NCBI RefSeq assembly: GCF_900112235.1 | Contig: NZ_FOLH01000003.1 | Coordinates: 434,001-498,000, forward strand | Reading direction: 5' to 3' | From: Marinospirillum celere | GTDB taxonomy: Bacteria; Pseudomonadota; Gammaproteobacteria; Pseudomonadales; Halomonadaceae | Length of the DNA: 64,000 nucleotides | In this document: positions 25,998 through 35,447 of the stretch, one piece after another | How the letters are laid out: every line of letters starts with the position of its first letter | How positions within the stretch are numbered: the first letter of the stretch is position 1 | Program-made: the position numbers and the translations under genes | Notes under the pieces: generated by a model | What the model was told of the DNA's origin: nothing | Databases searched by the model: none | Seen by the model: only the letters and a program-made list of their open reading frames with translations

Positions 25998-27983
25998 TTA
26001 CCTCCCGACAGCATTCAACAGCGTATCAAACATCCGCTGGGCTGTATTAATAACCTGTGTAGAAGCCTGGTAAGCCTGCTGAAAACGAATCAGATTGGCT
26101 GCTTCTTCATCCATATTCACACCCGACGTGGATTCACGCATGGCCGTCGTTTGGTTTAAAACCGAACGACTCACTTCCGTTGCTGTACGTGACTCAGATG
26201 TCTGAATACCGGTTTTTTCAACCAGCATCGAGTAGGTTTCACCCAAGGTAGACCCACCGCGACCATCTTCACGCCGATCAACCAGAGCCGCTGTTTGCAA
26301 CCCGGCAAGAGCAGCGCCACTTTGACCACCTGCACTCCCTTCGAGAATCCAGACATCACCATCTTCATAGTCCGTGCCCTGAAGATTGAGAACCAGATCA
26401 GTGCCACCGATATCAAAAGTCAGCTGACCATCAACCAGAGTTCCGACATAGTCATTACCATTTCTATCCGTCAGGGTAAATTCATCGGCCCCTTGATCAT
26501 AGCTGACTTCAGTACCGGCCAGGTTGACACCATTGAAATCAGCTACATTCTGACCAGCCAAATCTGCATAGGTGAGTTTGGAGGTGCCTGCATTATTTTC
26601 ATCAGGGGCAATGCCACTCATAGCAATCTTATTGGGGTCGCTCAGCTCTGGCGAGCGCTCCAATTGAGAAGCGCCAATACGTACCGGTGAAATAAGCAAT
26701 CCTTTATCGGGTATCAGATTTGCTGCCATATCACCAGGAGGATCACCGGCACCAGCACTGGAGACTCGAAAGCCATAATTCTGCTGGGTAAAATTATTTA
26801 GATCATTCATATCGGTGAAGGTGCTGATACGTCGACCATCCGGTGACTGCTGAAGCAACAGATTCCCCGTACCATCACGACGAATCGTAAACTCCTTGTC
26901 TGGCAACTTGTTCAACTGTTCCTTATCCAGCCAAACCCCGGCATCGGTATCTCTTTGCAGGCCGGGAAGGCGGTCTTGCATAAAGTTTCGCGTATTGATG
27001 TCTCTAAAGAAATCACCACCCTGATCACCATTCAGATCGACACCCTGCTGATGCTGGTTATTGAATTCACCAGCAAAGACCATGGCGATGCGACCCATTT
27101 CATTGAGTGCCGGATCAAGCGTATCGGTACGGTAGCGCATCACACCGCCCATCTCTCCACCAGTAATGCTGGAGTTGATGTTCATCTTGCTGCCTTTAGA
27201 GTCAATCAGATTGACATCATAGCGGCTCTTGTCCAACTCGCCGGGGACAGCTTCAATACGGTTAACATTTTCACCAACAATCAGTGGAATGCCTCGACCG
27301 ACAAAGACATTCACATCCAACTTGTCCTGACCAACCACATCCACTTCAATGATTTCGCTCAGCTCGCGCAGCAGCTCTTCACGACGATCAAAAAGATCAT
27401 TGGGCGGCTGGTTGCGGCTCCCTTCATAAACGCGAATTTGCTTGTTGAGTTCACCGATCCCCTGAGCCAGTTCATTAACTTTTTCAGAGTAGGTGCGCAG
27501 TTGGGTATTAATATTTTTATTTTGATCATCCAGGCGTGCCTGCGCCGAGCGAAAACGCTGGCTAACACTATCACCCTGGCTAAACATCAATTCGCGGGCA
27601 GGTTTGGACAAGGGGTCATTCGCTGCCGACTGAACCCCTTCAAAAAAACCATTCAAGGCCGTTCCCAAAGCCGAGCTTTCATTAGCCAAAAGGCTATCCA
27701 GTTCATTGGCATTTTTTAGATAGGCTTCATTGTCTTTTAAGCGACTGGTATCCACACGCATTTGGTGAGTGACATAATCATCGACAATACGCTCAATGGT
27801 TTGCGTGCGAGACCCCGTACCCATAAAACCGGCGCCTGCGCCAAAAGGCGGGTTGGTTACTTGAATGGCACGCTGTCGGGAGTAGCCCGGAGTATCAATA
27901 TTGCTGATATTGTGACCTGTTACACTCAGGTTGTTACGGCTGGTACGTAACCCCGTCAAACCCAGACTCAACAAATCAGACAT
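25998..27983 (-). CDS. flgK: Flagellar hook-filament junction protein 1 (HAP1)
   Basis: A 661-residue FlgK, about 110 residues longer than the Salmonella protein. The excess is in the middle domain (about 330-560), which is surface-exposed and variable. The N-terminal SLGLTGLRTSRNNLSVTGHNISNIDTPGYSRQ and the C-terminal NLIRFQQAYQASTQVINTAQRMFDTLL are the coiled rod-type ends. AAGGAA precedes ATG 27983. Confidence 0.97.
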   Translation of the reverse strand: MSDLLSLGLTGLRTSRNNLSVTGHNISNIDTPGYSRQRAIQVTNPPFGAGAGFMGTGSRTQTIERIVDDYVTHQMRVDTSRLKDNEAYLKNANELDSLLANESSALGTALNGFFEGVQSAANDPLSKPARELMFSQGDSVSQRFRSAQARLDDQNKNINTQLRTYSEKVNELAQGIGELNKQIRVYEGSRNQPPNDLFDRREELLRELSEIIEVDVVGQDKLDVNVFVGRGIPLIVGENVNRIEAVPGELDKSRYDVNLIDSKGSKMNINSSITGGEMGGVMRYRTDTLDPALNEMGRIAMVFAGEFNNQHQQGVDLNGDQGGDFFRDINTRNFMQDRLPGLQRDTDAGVWLDKEQLNKLPDKEFTIRRDGTGNLLLQQSPDGRRISTFTDMNDLNNFTQQNYGFRVSSAGAGDPPGDMAANLIPDKGLLISPVRIGASQLERSPELSDPNKIAMSGIAPDENNAGTSKLTYADLAGQNVADFNGVNLAGTEVSYDQGADEFTLTDRNGNDYVGTLVDGQLTFDIGGTDLVLNLQGTDYEDGDVWILEGSAGGQSGAALAGLQTAALVDRREDGRGGSTLGETYSMLVEKTGIQTSESRTATEVSRSVLNQTTAMRESTSGVNMDEEAANLIRFQQAYQASTQVINTAQRMFDTLLNAVGR

Positions 27984-28033
27984 AAAATTTTCCTTCTTAC
28001 TATTTCAGCGATTAGCTGTGTATCGGCTGCAAA

Positions 28034-29170
28034 TTAACGATCTGCAGGCCTTTCCTGTTGTTCTTGCTCAAGACTTAGTAACGCTTGGTTAAGTGTTGAG
28101 CCTTCCATAATATTGGTGATTTTATTGGCATACTGAGGGTCAGTTGCATAGCCGGCACTCTGAAGCCCCCGTGCAAAAGCATGCGGGTTATCTGTTTTCT
28201 GCAAGGCACGCTTGTATCTGGGATTGGCCGTCAAAAAGTCCACATAGTCCTGCATGGACTGTTCAAAAGAGTCATAGGCCCTGAAGCTGGCTCTTTCCTG
28301 GCGTGGCTGGCCGTTGCGATACTCCAGGGTTGAAACATCCGCCGCTTCACCGTCCCAACGCCTGTCAGCCTTGATACCAAAGAGGTTAAAACTGTTACTG
28401 CCATCTTCCCGGGGAATCATATGGCGTCCCCAGCCTGTTTCCAGTGCCGATTGCGCCAGCATCATACGAGGGTCCACACCAAGTCTTTCAGCAGCCTGTT
28501 CGGCAAGCGGGTATAGATGACGAACAAAATCTTCTGGAGACTCAAAATAGGCACGTTTGTCTTCACGAACCGGCAAGCCCTGAATCTCAAGTGGCTTGCG
28601 TCCAGTCACATCGCTGGCATTATTCAAGGGTGGCCGACGTGAGGCCTGAACGGCTTCTGCTGCAGCCCGACGATCCTGCTGATCACTGGCAGCGGCTGCC
28701 GAATTAGCGGCGGCTGCCAAGGGCGCGCGGGAAGTCCGCAAGCGTCTTTCTTCCAGTTGCTTCATAACATCTTCACTTAACAACTGGGCACCACGACGCA
28801 CCTCTTCAGGAATCTGTTTCAGGGGCTCGCTCTGTTCGCGGGACAGCTGACCGACCAAAACTTCAGCTAAACCCAAGCCTGCACCACCGTTACCCTGACT
28901 GATAGCTAGTGAGAACTGCTCATCCAGCATTTGCTGGTACTGCTGCATTTCATTGGAGTTGAAAAGCGAATCTTCACCACCGATCAGCTCATCAGCCTGA
29001 CGCGCACTTTTCATGATCATTTGTACAAAAAGTGCTTCAAACTGACGGGCAACTTCTTTGAGAGCTTCAGGATCATCCTTCATAGCGCCCTGTTTAAGAT
29101 CCCTCAACCCCTGAAAGTCATGGTAGGCATCCTGAGCTTTGGAGTAGTTGCCACTGTTATTACTGATCAT
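28034..29170 (-). CDS. flgJ: Flagellar rod-cap protein with peptidoglycan hydrolase domain
   Basis: A 378-residue dual-domain FlgJ. Residues about 30-110 are the rod-binding domain (VARQFEALFVQMIMKSAR). An Ala/Arg-rich linker (about 145-190) connects to a C-terminal glucosaminidase-type muramidase with the catalytic Glu in SALETGWG and the FGIK motif. It caps the growing rod and locally opens the peptidoglycan. The linker makes it longer than the 316-residue Salmonella FlgJ. Lies between flgI and flgK. Confidence 0.96.
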   Translation of the reverse strand: MISNNSGNYSKAQDAYHDFQGLRDLKQGAMKDDPEALKEVARQFEALFVQMIMKSARQADELIGGEDSLFNSNEMQQYQQMLDEQFSLAISQGNGGAGLGLAEVLVGQLSREQSEPLKQIPEEVRRGAQLLSEDVMKQLEERRLRTSRAPLAAAANSAAAASDQQDRRAAAEAVQASRRPPLNNASDVTGRKPLEIQGLPVREDKRAYFESPEDFVRHLYPLAEQAAERLGVDPRMMLAQSALETGWGRHMIPREDGSNSFNLFGIKADRRWDGEAADVSTLEYRNGQPRQERASFRAYDSFEQSMQDYVDFLTANPRYKRALQKTDNPHAFARGLQSAGYATDPQYANKITNIMEGSTLNQALLSLEQEQQERPADR

Positions 29171-29182
29171 GATGGCAGCCCT

Positions 29183-30316
29183 TTAGATAACAATGAGTTC
29201 TGCATTCAAAGCACCTGCCTGCTTGAGTGCTTCCAGAATAGCCATGAGGTCGCCAGGAGCGGCACCGATTTGATTAACCGCACGGACAATTTCATCCAGA
29301 GTGACACCTGAGTCGAATTTGAACATGGGGTTGTTCTCTTGATCGATATCGATCTCAGTATCCTCCTGAACCATGGCTTCACCATCACCAAAAGGCTCAG
29401 GCTGGATCACCTGGGGTGCTTCAGCAATAGTCACTGTCAAAGACCCATGGGTTACCGCAGCTGGAGCAACACGGACATCCTGACCAATAACTATGGTTCC
29501 GGTACGTGAATTAACGATCACCTTGGCTGCTGAATTGGCCGGAGCAACTTCCAGGTTTTCCAAAACAGACAGGAAAGAAACCCGTTGACTGGAATCCCTA
29601 GGTGCTCTGACGCGCACAGAAACCGGGTCCAGGGCCTGAGCAACACCGGGCCCCATGAGATCATTGATCTTTTCTTCAATCCGGCGGGCTGTGGTGAAAT
29701 CAGGGTTGTGCAGGTTAAAAGTTAGCGTGTCTCTATCTGAAAAGATGTTCGCAACTTCTCGTTCGACCATACCGCCATTGGGTATACGGCCTACACTGGG
29801 AACGTTTACCGTCACACTCGAACCATCAGCACCGTCAGCGCCAAAGCCGCCGACAACCAAACTGCCCTGAGCAACCGCATAGGTATTACCATCAGCACCG
29901 CGCAGGGGAGTCATCAACAGGGTTCCACCTCTCAAGCTATCAGCATTACCAATGGATGAAACCGTGATATCGATGCGCTGACCGGGTTTGGCAAAAGGGG
30001 GCAGTTCAGCATTAATGGTCACGGCAGCAACGTTTTGTGAACGCGGGTTAACACCTGGCGGCAGGGTGATGCCAAACTGATTCATCATGTTGGCAAAGGT
30101 TTGGTTGGTGAAGGGCGCATTGTCGCCAGTGCCATCCAGGCCCACTACCAAGCCATAACCTATCAGTTGGTTACTGCGTACTCCCTCAACTGAAGTAATA
30201 TCCTTCAGCCGGCTAGTTTGTGCCAGTGCCGAACCACTGAACGCCAGCATCAAGAAAAGCGCCAGCAGATAGACGTAAACTGGCAAAAAATGTTTTGTGT
30301 TGATTGAGTGCCGCAT
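29183..30316 (-). CDS. flgI: Flagellar P-ring protein
   Basis: A 377-residue FlgI with a Sec signal peptide (cleavage near GSALA-QTS). The mature N-terminus [31 protein letters not shown] is highly conserved. The protein forms the periplasmic P ring around the rod. I chose ATG 30316, preceded by TGGTGA; an in-frame GTG three codons earlier is possible. It ends 13 bases before flgJ. Confidence 0.97.
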   Translation of the reverse strand: MRHSINTKHFLPVYVYLLALFLMLAFSGSALAQTSRLKDITSVEGVRSNQLIGYGLVVGLDGTGDNAPFTNQTFANMMNQFGITLPPGVNPRSQNVAAVTINAELPPFAKPGQRIDITVSSIGNADSLRGGTLLMTPLRGADGNTYAVAQGSLVVGGFGADGADGSSVTVNVPSVGRIPNGGMVEREVANIFSDRDTLTFNLHNPDFTTARRIEEKINDLMGPGVAQALDPVSVRVRAPRDSSQRVSFLSVLENLEVAPANSAAKVIVNSRTGTIVIGQDVRVAPAAVTHGSLTVTIAEAPQVIQPEPFGDGEAMVQEDTEIDIDQENNPMFKFDSGVTLDEIVRAVNQIGAAPGDLMAILEALKQAGALNAELIVI

Positions 30317-30341
30317 AAGAGTCACCAGGGTTACAAACAGT

Positions 30342-31016
30342 TTAGAGAGGCCACCAGCCGCTATTGAAGAAGCGTGTCAGCCAGCCCTGACGGTTATTAT
30401 TAGCCAAATCACCCGTGCCGCTATAAGTCAGGCGTGCATCAGCCATTTGCACTGAGCTGATCGAGTTATCAGGGCGGATATCTTCAGGACGTACAATACC
30501 AGAGACACGTACATACTCAGAGCCTTGATTCAGTGTGAGCCACTTTTCACCCCTGACCAGCAGATTACCGTTTGGATAAACCTCATGCACAGTGGCAGTA
30601 ATTGCACCCTGCAAACTATTACTTTGATCAGCAGTAGCATCGCCTGCAAAACCACGGTTGGAATTCATACCCACGCTCAGGTCAACCGGCGAACGACCAC
30701 CAATCGTTGGGTTGGCAATATCTATATTACTGTTCCGGGTCATATCCACATTGCTGGAATTGCTCGATTGCGTTCGCTCTTCCAGAAAGACCGTGATGAC
30801 ATCACCCACCCGGTAGGCTTTGCGATCACCAAATAAGCTAGAGCTGTGATTAGCATGATACAAGGATCCCGTTGTTGCCGGTGGCGGCTCCATTCGACTG
30901 GGCTGCACAGGTGCGTAGTGAGGATCATTAGGCTCGGCAACCGGCTCATTGCTGGCACAACCGGCCAACAAGACTAATGCCAAAATTCCCGTACAAGTAA
31001 CTTTAAGCCTTTGCAT
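30342..31016 (-). CDS. flgH: Flagellar L-ring lipoprotein
   Basis: A 224-residue outer-membrane lipoprotein that forms the L ring. Lipobox LLAGC follows a short signal peptide. [27 protein letters not shown] and the C-terminal VRPEDI...[18 protein letters not shown] fit FlgH. ATG 31016 has GGAG six bases upstream; an in-frame start 10 codons earlier would overlap flgG. Confidence 0.96.
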   Translation of the reverse strand: MQRLKVTCTGILALVLLAGCASNEPVAEPNDPHYAPVQPSRMEPPPATTGSLYHANHSSSLFGDRKAYRVGDVITVFLEERTQSSNSSNVDMTRNSNIDIANPTIGGRSPVDLSVGMNSNRGFAGDATADQSNSLQGAITATVHEVYPNGNLLVRGEKWLTLNQGSEYVRVSGIVRPEDIRPDNSISSVQMADARLTYSGTGDLANNNRQGWLTRFFNSGWWPL

Positions 31017-31042
31017 AAGCGTCTCCAAAAAAGGATGCCTAA

Positions 31043-31831
31043 TCAAACGGATTGATTAAGGGTGCGCAGCATTTCATCGGAAGAGCTCAGCACCTTGGTA
31101 TTCATTTCATAAGCACGCTGGGTGGTAATCATATCCACCAACTCTTCAACAGCGCTGACGTTGGAAAGCTCCAGAGTGCTTTGCTCAACGGCACCAAAGC
31201 CATTTTCACCACCGATACCATCCAGAGGAGCACCTGAACCAGCGGTTTCAACCATCAGGTTGTGGCCGATAGACAAAAGGCCAGCAGGGTTGATGAAGTC
31301 AACCACTTCAACCTGACCGATTTCCTGGGGCTGGTTGTTCTGGCCTGCCTGAGTCACCGTTACCACACCATCACGACCGATCGTGATAGAGTTAGTGTTG
31401 TCTGGAACTACAATTTCAGGTTCCAGAGGAAAACCGTTGGTGTTCACGATACGACCATCCGCATCCAGGTGAAATTGACCGTTACGGGTATAGGCAACTT
31501 CACCATCAGGCATGGCAATACGGAAAAAACCACGACCATTGATTGCCATATCCAGGGGCTGCTCAGTAACGTTCAAGCTACCTTCAGTAAATTCGCGCTG
31601 AGTTCCTGCCACCCGAACACCAGTACCCAACTGCAGACCTGTTGGCAGTTGAGCATCGCCGCCATTCTGAGCACCCGGCATTCTTTGAACCTGATACAAA
31701 AGATCTTCAAAAATCGCCTTGTTGCGCTTATAACCTACGGTGTTGACGTTTGCCAGGTTGTTGGAAATGGTGGACATCTTGGTGTCCATGGCCTGCAAAC
31801 CTGTTTTACCTGTCCAAAGTGCCGGATGCAT
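31043..31831 (-). CDS. flgG: Flagellar distal rod protein
   Basis: A 262-residue FlgG, standard length. The N-terminal helix carries the ANVNTVGYKR motif (ISNNLANVNTVGYKRNKAIFEDLLYQ), with FlgG-specific LQLGTGVRVAGTQREFTEGSL, and the C-terminus is ELVDMITTQRAYEMNTKVLSSSDEMLRTLNQ. It forms the distal rod crossing the P and L rings. Second gene of the flgF-L transcript. Confidence 0.97.
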   Translation of the reverse strand: MHPALWTGKTGLQAMDTKMSTISNNLANVNTVGYKRNKAIFEDLLYQVQRMPGAQNGGDAQLPTGLQLGTGVRVAGTQREFTEGSLNVTEQPLDMAINGRGFFRIAMPDGEVAYTRNGQFHLDADGRIVNTNGFPLEPEIVVPDNTNSITIGRDGVVTVTQAGQNNQPQEIGQVEVVDFINPAGLLSIGHNLMVETAGSGAPLDGIGGENGFGAVEQSTLELSNVSAVEELVDMITTQRAYEMNTKVLSSSDEMLRTLNQSV

Positions 31832-31882
31832 GTTCTACCCCTTAAATTCCGAAAATCTTCTAAAATGCGAAGGTCTTGGTGT

Positions 31883-32632
31883 TTAGCCCATTCGCAGAAT
31901 TGAATTCACTTGAGCCGAGTTCTCATCAACCGTGCTCATCATCTTCACATTCATTTCATATTGGCGGGACAAAGCCAGGAGGTGAGTTAACTCATTCACG
32001 GCATTGACGTTGCTGGTTTCCAGAGCACCTGACTCCACCTGAACAAATTCGTCAAACGGCAGTATCCCATCTTCAAAGTCTCTGGGGCGCATCAAACCAT
32101 CTTCCCCTTTTTCCATGGTCACGCCCAAAGCCTCAGCACTGACCAGCTTGATCTGATCAACAATTTCAGCATCCAGGCCGCCAGGACCATTGCCCACAGC
32201 TATACCGCCGTCAGCATTGATATGTACATGTTGGCCAGGCGGCAAAACGATAGGCCCACCATTGCCGACTACCGGCAAGCCATTGCCGGTTCTAAGCACC
32301 CCATTTGGATCGATATTCAGGTCGCCACGGCGGGTATAAGCTTCCTCACCATCCGGGGCCTGCACAGCAATCCAGCCTTCGCCTTTAACGGCAACATCAA
32401 GAGGGCGACCGGTGTGATCATAGCTGCCTACCTGAATATCCGTTGCAGGCCGCTCCGTTAGTGCATAAACGCGGCTGGGATGATGCTGACCAAATACAGG
32501 CATCGCTCTGGCCTGCTCAAAATCAGCCCGAAAGCCCGTCGTATTAACGTTAGCCAGATTATTCGAGCGAGCCGTTTGCGCCATCATATTGTGCTTGGCG
32601 CCGGTCATCGCTATGAAGAGGGCTTTGTCCAT
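31883..32632 (-). CDS. flgF: Flagellar proximal rod protein
   Basis: A 249-residue FlgF of the flagellar rod, with N-terminal MDKALFIAMTGAKHNMMAQ and ANVNTTGFRADF, and C-terminal ELTHLLALSRQYEMNVKMM. ATG 32632 has GGAGG upstream; four extra codons upstream in frame cover that site and are rejected. It is the first gene after a terminator and a consensus sigma-54 promoter, so it starts its own transcript (flgFGHIJKL). Confidence 0.96.
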   Translation of the reverse strand: MDKALFIAMTGAKHNMMAQTARSNNLANVNTTGFRADFEQARAMPVFGQHHPSRVYALTERPATDIQVGSYDHTGRPLDVAVKGEGWIAVQAPDGEEAYTRRGDLNIDPNGVLRTGNGLPVVGNGGPIVLPPGQHVHINADGGIAVGNGPGGLDAEIVDQIKLVSAEALGVTMEKGEDGLMRPRDFEDGILPFDEFVQVESGALETSNVNAVNELTHLLALSRQYEMNVKMMSTVDENSAQVNSILRMG

Positions 32633-32666
32633 GAGTACCTCCAAAAATCAGAATTACTCATAACAT

Positions 32667-32682
32667 TGCAAAGCTTGTGCCA
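32667..32682 (-). promoter_or_regulatory. Sigma-54 promoter of flgF
   Basis: On the minus strand TGGCAC-AAGCT-TTGCA matches the RpoN -24/-12 consensus TGGCAC-N5-TTGCW, with exactly ten bases between GG and GC. Transcription would start near 32655, about 23 bases before the flgF ATG. RpoN control of flgF-type operons is established in polar-flagellate gammaproteobacteria. Confidence 0.85.
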
Positions 32683-32690
32683 GAAATGAA

Positions 32691-32714
32691 AAAAGCGCAC
32701 CTAAGTGCGCTTTT
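32691..32714 (-). terminator. Intrinsic terminator between flgE and flgF
   Basis: AAAAGCGCAC (32691-32700), loop CTAA, GTGCGCTTTT (32705-32714). On the minus strand the 10-bp stem ends in six T. It should end the flgBCDE transcript just before the sigma-54 promoter of flgF. Confidence 0.88.
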
Positions 32715-32731
32715 GATGTGGAGCTTAACCT

Positions 32732-32908
32732 TTAATTTGCGTCACGAGCGAAGGTCAGGGCAGAATTCACTCCTGATGAATATCTGCACTTCCTACATCC
32801 ATGTAGGTCGCCATCGAAATGACTCGAAAAAGCGGAGTTTACTAAACAGTAAATGAGCATTTTGAGAGTCATTTCAACGCAGCATCACCGAGCGCAGTAG
32901 CAAATTAA
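32732..32908. repeat. Modular inverted-repeat element, copy 4 (flgE/flgF)
   Basis: Perfect 9-bp outer arms TTAATTTGC (32732-32740) and GCAAATTAA (32900-32908); the right arm covers the flgE stop codon. Inside are a GGCAGAATTC...GAATATCTGC hairpin, then CCTACATCCATGTAGG, which closely match 63495-63543. A 10-bp inverted pair follows, GAAATGACTC (32816-32825) with GAGTCATTTC (32866-32875), enclosing a GGAGTTTACT...AGTAAATGAGC module. The longest copy of the family. Confidence 0.82.
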
Positions 32909-34656
32909 CGAAGATTGATGATGGTTTGAGTTAACGTATCCTGCGTCTGAATCGTCTTGGCATTAGCCTGATAATTACGCTGGGCAATAATCATTTTGAC
33001 CAACTCTTCAGACAGGTCGACATTAGACTCCTCCAACGCACCACCTTCGATATTACCGGTAATACCTGCGCCTGCCTGATTAATGGCAGGAATGCCTGAT
33101 TCAGTGGTTTCCAACCAGGCCGTGGAACCTTTTGGACGCAGCCCCTCTGGATTGGTAAAAGTTGCCAGAGGAACCTGACCTACAGGGCGGTTTTGACCAT
33201 TGGTGTAGCGGCCAAAGATGATCCCCTCTTGATCTACTTCCAGGCCAGCCAGACGACCTGTGGTATAACCATCCTGAGACTGAGACTGGACAGCAAAGCG
33301 AGCACCATACTGGGTGGAGCCACGGAAATTGAAGTTGATTTCGTTGGTAAAATCAGGAGGATCACCCTGAGGGTTGGTACCAAAGCCTGCCCCAGCAACA
33401 ACACTGGAAAAGTCGACATCACCAATATTGATAGTAAAGGAGGCATCACGCACATTACCAGCCAACTGAGCGGGTGAGGTATAGGCGTCACCTGTATGAT
33501 CCCGCACCCCCTGAAGATCACCCTGGGTGTTGAAGAACTTGGTTGCCTGCACCAGATCTTCAACATCAATACCCAAGCCAGCGGGATCCCAGGTATCTTC
33601 AGTCAGGCGCGCATCCGGATCGACATTGGGGCCAAAGAAGGAGCCATTGATTGAAGTCAGTACCGCCCAGGCGTTACCCCCAGCCACATCGTCACGATCA
33701 ACCTTGATGTAATACTGACGAAGCACATGCTCATTACCCAGACTGTCATAAATACTGGTTGAGTTGGCATCGGTGTAAGTCGAGCGATCACGAGGATCAA
33801 AGTTGGCAATTTCCCAGTTACCTGAAGAGCCTCCAGTATAGGCAACATCAGTCGCATCAATATCTGTAGCGTCATCAACACCCGTGCCTGTAGTGTTTTG
33901 CAACTCGACATCAAAAGCCTGGTCTGGAAAACGACCATTTTCCTGTGAGGTTAGAGTGATCTGATTACCGCTAATACTCGGATCATACTGTTCACCATCT
34001 ATTGTGATTGCACCCGAGGTGATACTCCAGTTAGTACCATCGTACTCCAAATCAATATCTTCACCATTGATTGTGGCCGTGAACTCGTCACCTGCAGCCG
34101 GTGCTGTTTCATTAAAAGAAAAGCTATAAACCGTCCGACTGGCTCCACCCGCTACTGCAGAGCGGGAGTCCAGGTTCAGCTCCATTTCAATACCACTGGT
34201 CGCTCTTGGCTGAATATTGGTTTGAGTCAATTGAATATCACCCAGAGCACCGGATTGGATATCACCATTCAGGTTTGCTTCATAGCCTTGGAGACGCTTA
34301 CCCGTGTTATTGGTGATAAAGCCGTCTTTATCCAAATCAAAGTAACCGGCACGGGTGTATTCACGCTGACCTTCGTTGGAAAGGATAAAATAACCATTAC
34401 CATTGATCGCCATATCCAGAGCACGGTCAGTATAGTTGACGTTACCCTGGGTGTGCTGCTGGGAAACCCGCTCCGTCAAAACACCAGAACCGACAGTAAG
34501 ACGACCAGTACCCAGAATGGAGGCGTTATAGACATCACCAAACTCAGCGCGGGATTGTTTGAAGCCGGTGGTGCTGGCGTTTGCAATATTATTGCCGGTT
34601 ACGCTCAAGTCTGTTTGGGCACCACGCAGACCGGAAAGACCGATATTAAAACTCAT
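32905..34656 (-). CDS. flgE: Flagellar hook protein
   Basis: A 583-residue FlgE that polymerises into the hook. N-terminal SFNIGLSGLRGAQTDLSVTGNNIANASTTGFKQSRAEFGDVY and C-terminal NVDLSEELVKMIIAQRNYQANAKTIQTQDTLTQTIINLR are the conserved core ends. The protein is about 180 residues longer than Salmonella FlgE; the extra Asp/Thr/Gly-rich sequence (about 170-420) forms variable outer domains. GGGGAG precedes ATG 34656. Its stop lies within a repeat arm. Confidence 0.97.
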   Translation of the reverse strand: MSFNIGLSGLRGAQTDLSVTGNNIANASTTGFKQSRAEFGDVYNASILGTGRLTVGSGVLTERVSQQHTQGNVNYTDRALDMAINGNGYFILSNEGQREYTRAGYFDLDKDGFITNNTGKRLQGYEANLNGDIQSGALGDIQLTQTNIQPRATSGIEMELNLDSRSAVAGGASRTVYSFSFNETAPAAGDEFTATINGEDIDLEYDGTNWSITSGAITIDGEQYDPSISGNQITLTSQENGRFPDQAFDVELQNTTGTGVDDATDIDATDVAYTGGSSGNWEIANFDPRDRSTYTDANSTSIYDSLGNEHVLRQYYIKVDRDDVAGGNAWAVLTSINGSFFGPNVDPDARLTEDTWDPAGLGIDVEDLVQATKFFNTQGDLQGVRDHTGDAYTSPAQLAGNVRDASFTINIGDVDFSSVVAGAGFGTNPQGDPPDFTNEINFNFRGSTQYGARFAVQSQSQDGYTTGRLAGLEVDQEGIIFGRYTNGQNRPVGQVPLATFTNPEGLRPKGSTAWLETTESGIPAINQAGAGITGNIEGGALEESNVDLSEELVKMIIAQRNYQANAKTIQTQDTLTQTIINLR

Positions 34657-34678
34657 GTTAGCGCTCCCCTGCTTCTTG

Positions 34679-35368
34679 TTAGTTGATAACTTTAACGTCT
34701 TTCAGTGCGACAGGTTTATCCATCCCACTGATATTCAACATAATGTCGCCACCGCTACGCCCTGAGTTCAGAGCAACACTGCTGACATTACGCGCCAAAT
34801 AAAGATCCTGCTGTTCGGGCTTGCCATCTTGATAGGCAAAGGCACGGAATTGGTAATTGCCAGGCGGGAAGGGCTCACCATCGGTATCCAGACCATCCCA
34901 TTCAAAAGCCACTTCGCCCTTGTCGCGTGAACCCAAACCGATATCACCGATGTATTCACCACCGCCGGTATAGACAGCTACAAAGACTTCCTGAGAGGAC
35001 TGGGGCAGATCTATCGTACCCTTCACAGGCTTACCTTCTTCCAAATTGGTATAATCAGCCAACACCTGCACTTGACGACCGACCAGAGTAGAGGCTTGAA
35101 GTGCCTGGGTAGAAGCCAGCGTCTGACCAAAACCCTCCAAGCTGGCCGACATATTGCTAATACCTTCCAGGGAAGAGAACTGCGCCAGCTGGGCAATAAA
35201 CTCTGTGTTGTCTGTAGGCTCCAGCGGATCCTGGTTTTCCAACTGGGTAATCAGAAGCTTCATAAACTCGTCTTTGCCGAGCTCATCATTGGACTTAGCC
35301 TTAGATGCTTCTCGCCTTTGATTATCTACCTGAAGGTTTTGGTAGAAATCTGTTTTATCAATGCTCAT
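34679..35368 (-). CDS. flgD: Flagellar hook cap / assembly protein
   Basis: A 229-residue FlgD, which caps the growing hook and is not kept in the finished structure. KDEFMKLLITQLENQDPLEPTDNTEFIAQLAQFSSLEGI is the conserved N-terminal block. A Fn3/FLG-D beta domain follows at about 100-190. Between flgC and flgE, 22 bases before flgE. Confidence 0.97.
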   Translation of the reverse strand: MSIDKTDFYQNLQVDNQRREASKAKSNDELGKDEFMKLLITQLENQDPLEPTDNTEFIAQLAQFSSLEGISNMSASLEGFGQTLASTQALQASTLVGRQVQVLADYTNLEEGKPVKGTIDLPQSSQEVFVAVYTGGGEYIGDIGLGSRDKGEVAFEWDGLDTDGEPFPPGNYQFRAFAYQDGKPEQQDLYLARNVSSVALNSGRSGGDIMLNISGMDKPVALKDVKVIN

Positions 35369-35397
35369 AGCAAAAATCTCTGTATTTGATTGGCATT

Positions 35398-35432
35398 GCC
35401 GCTAGCGGCATCAAGCGGCAAAGCTTTGCCGC
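35398..35432. repeat. Two adjacent perfect palindromes between flgC and flgD
   Basis: GCCGCTAGCGGC (35398-35409, 12 bp) and GCGGCAAAGCTTTGCCGC (35415-35432, 18 bp) lie 5 bases apart in the 79-base flgC-flgD gap. Both are built around GCGGC. They may form an mRNA hairpin that tunes flgD relative to flgC, or be REP-like. No T-run. Confidence 0.8.
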
Positions 35433-35447
35433 CCGCTTCAAATTTCA

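Noticed and set aside
26955-27719. 254-codon open frame on the plus strand inside flgK
   Set aside because: Antisense to a full-length conserved flagellar gene, with no ribosome site and no recognisable protein.
31017-31046. Extended start for flgH
   Set aside because: It would overlap flgG and precede a normal lipoprotein signal peptide. ATG 31016 has GGAG upstream.
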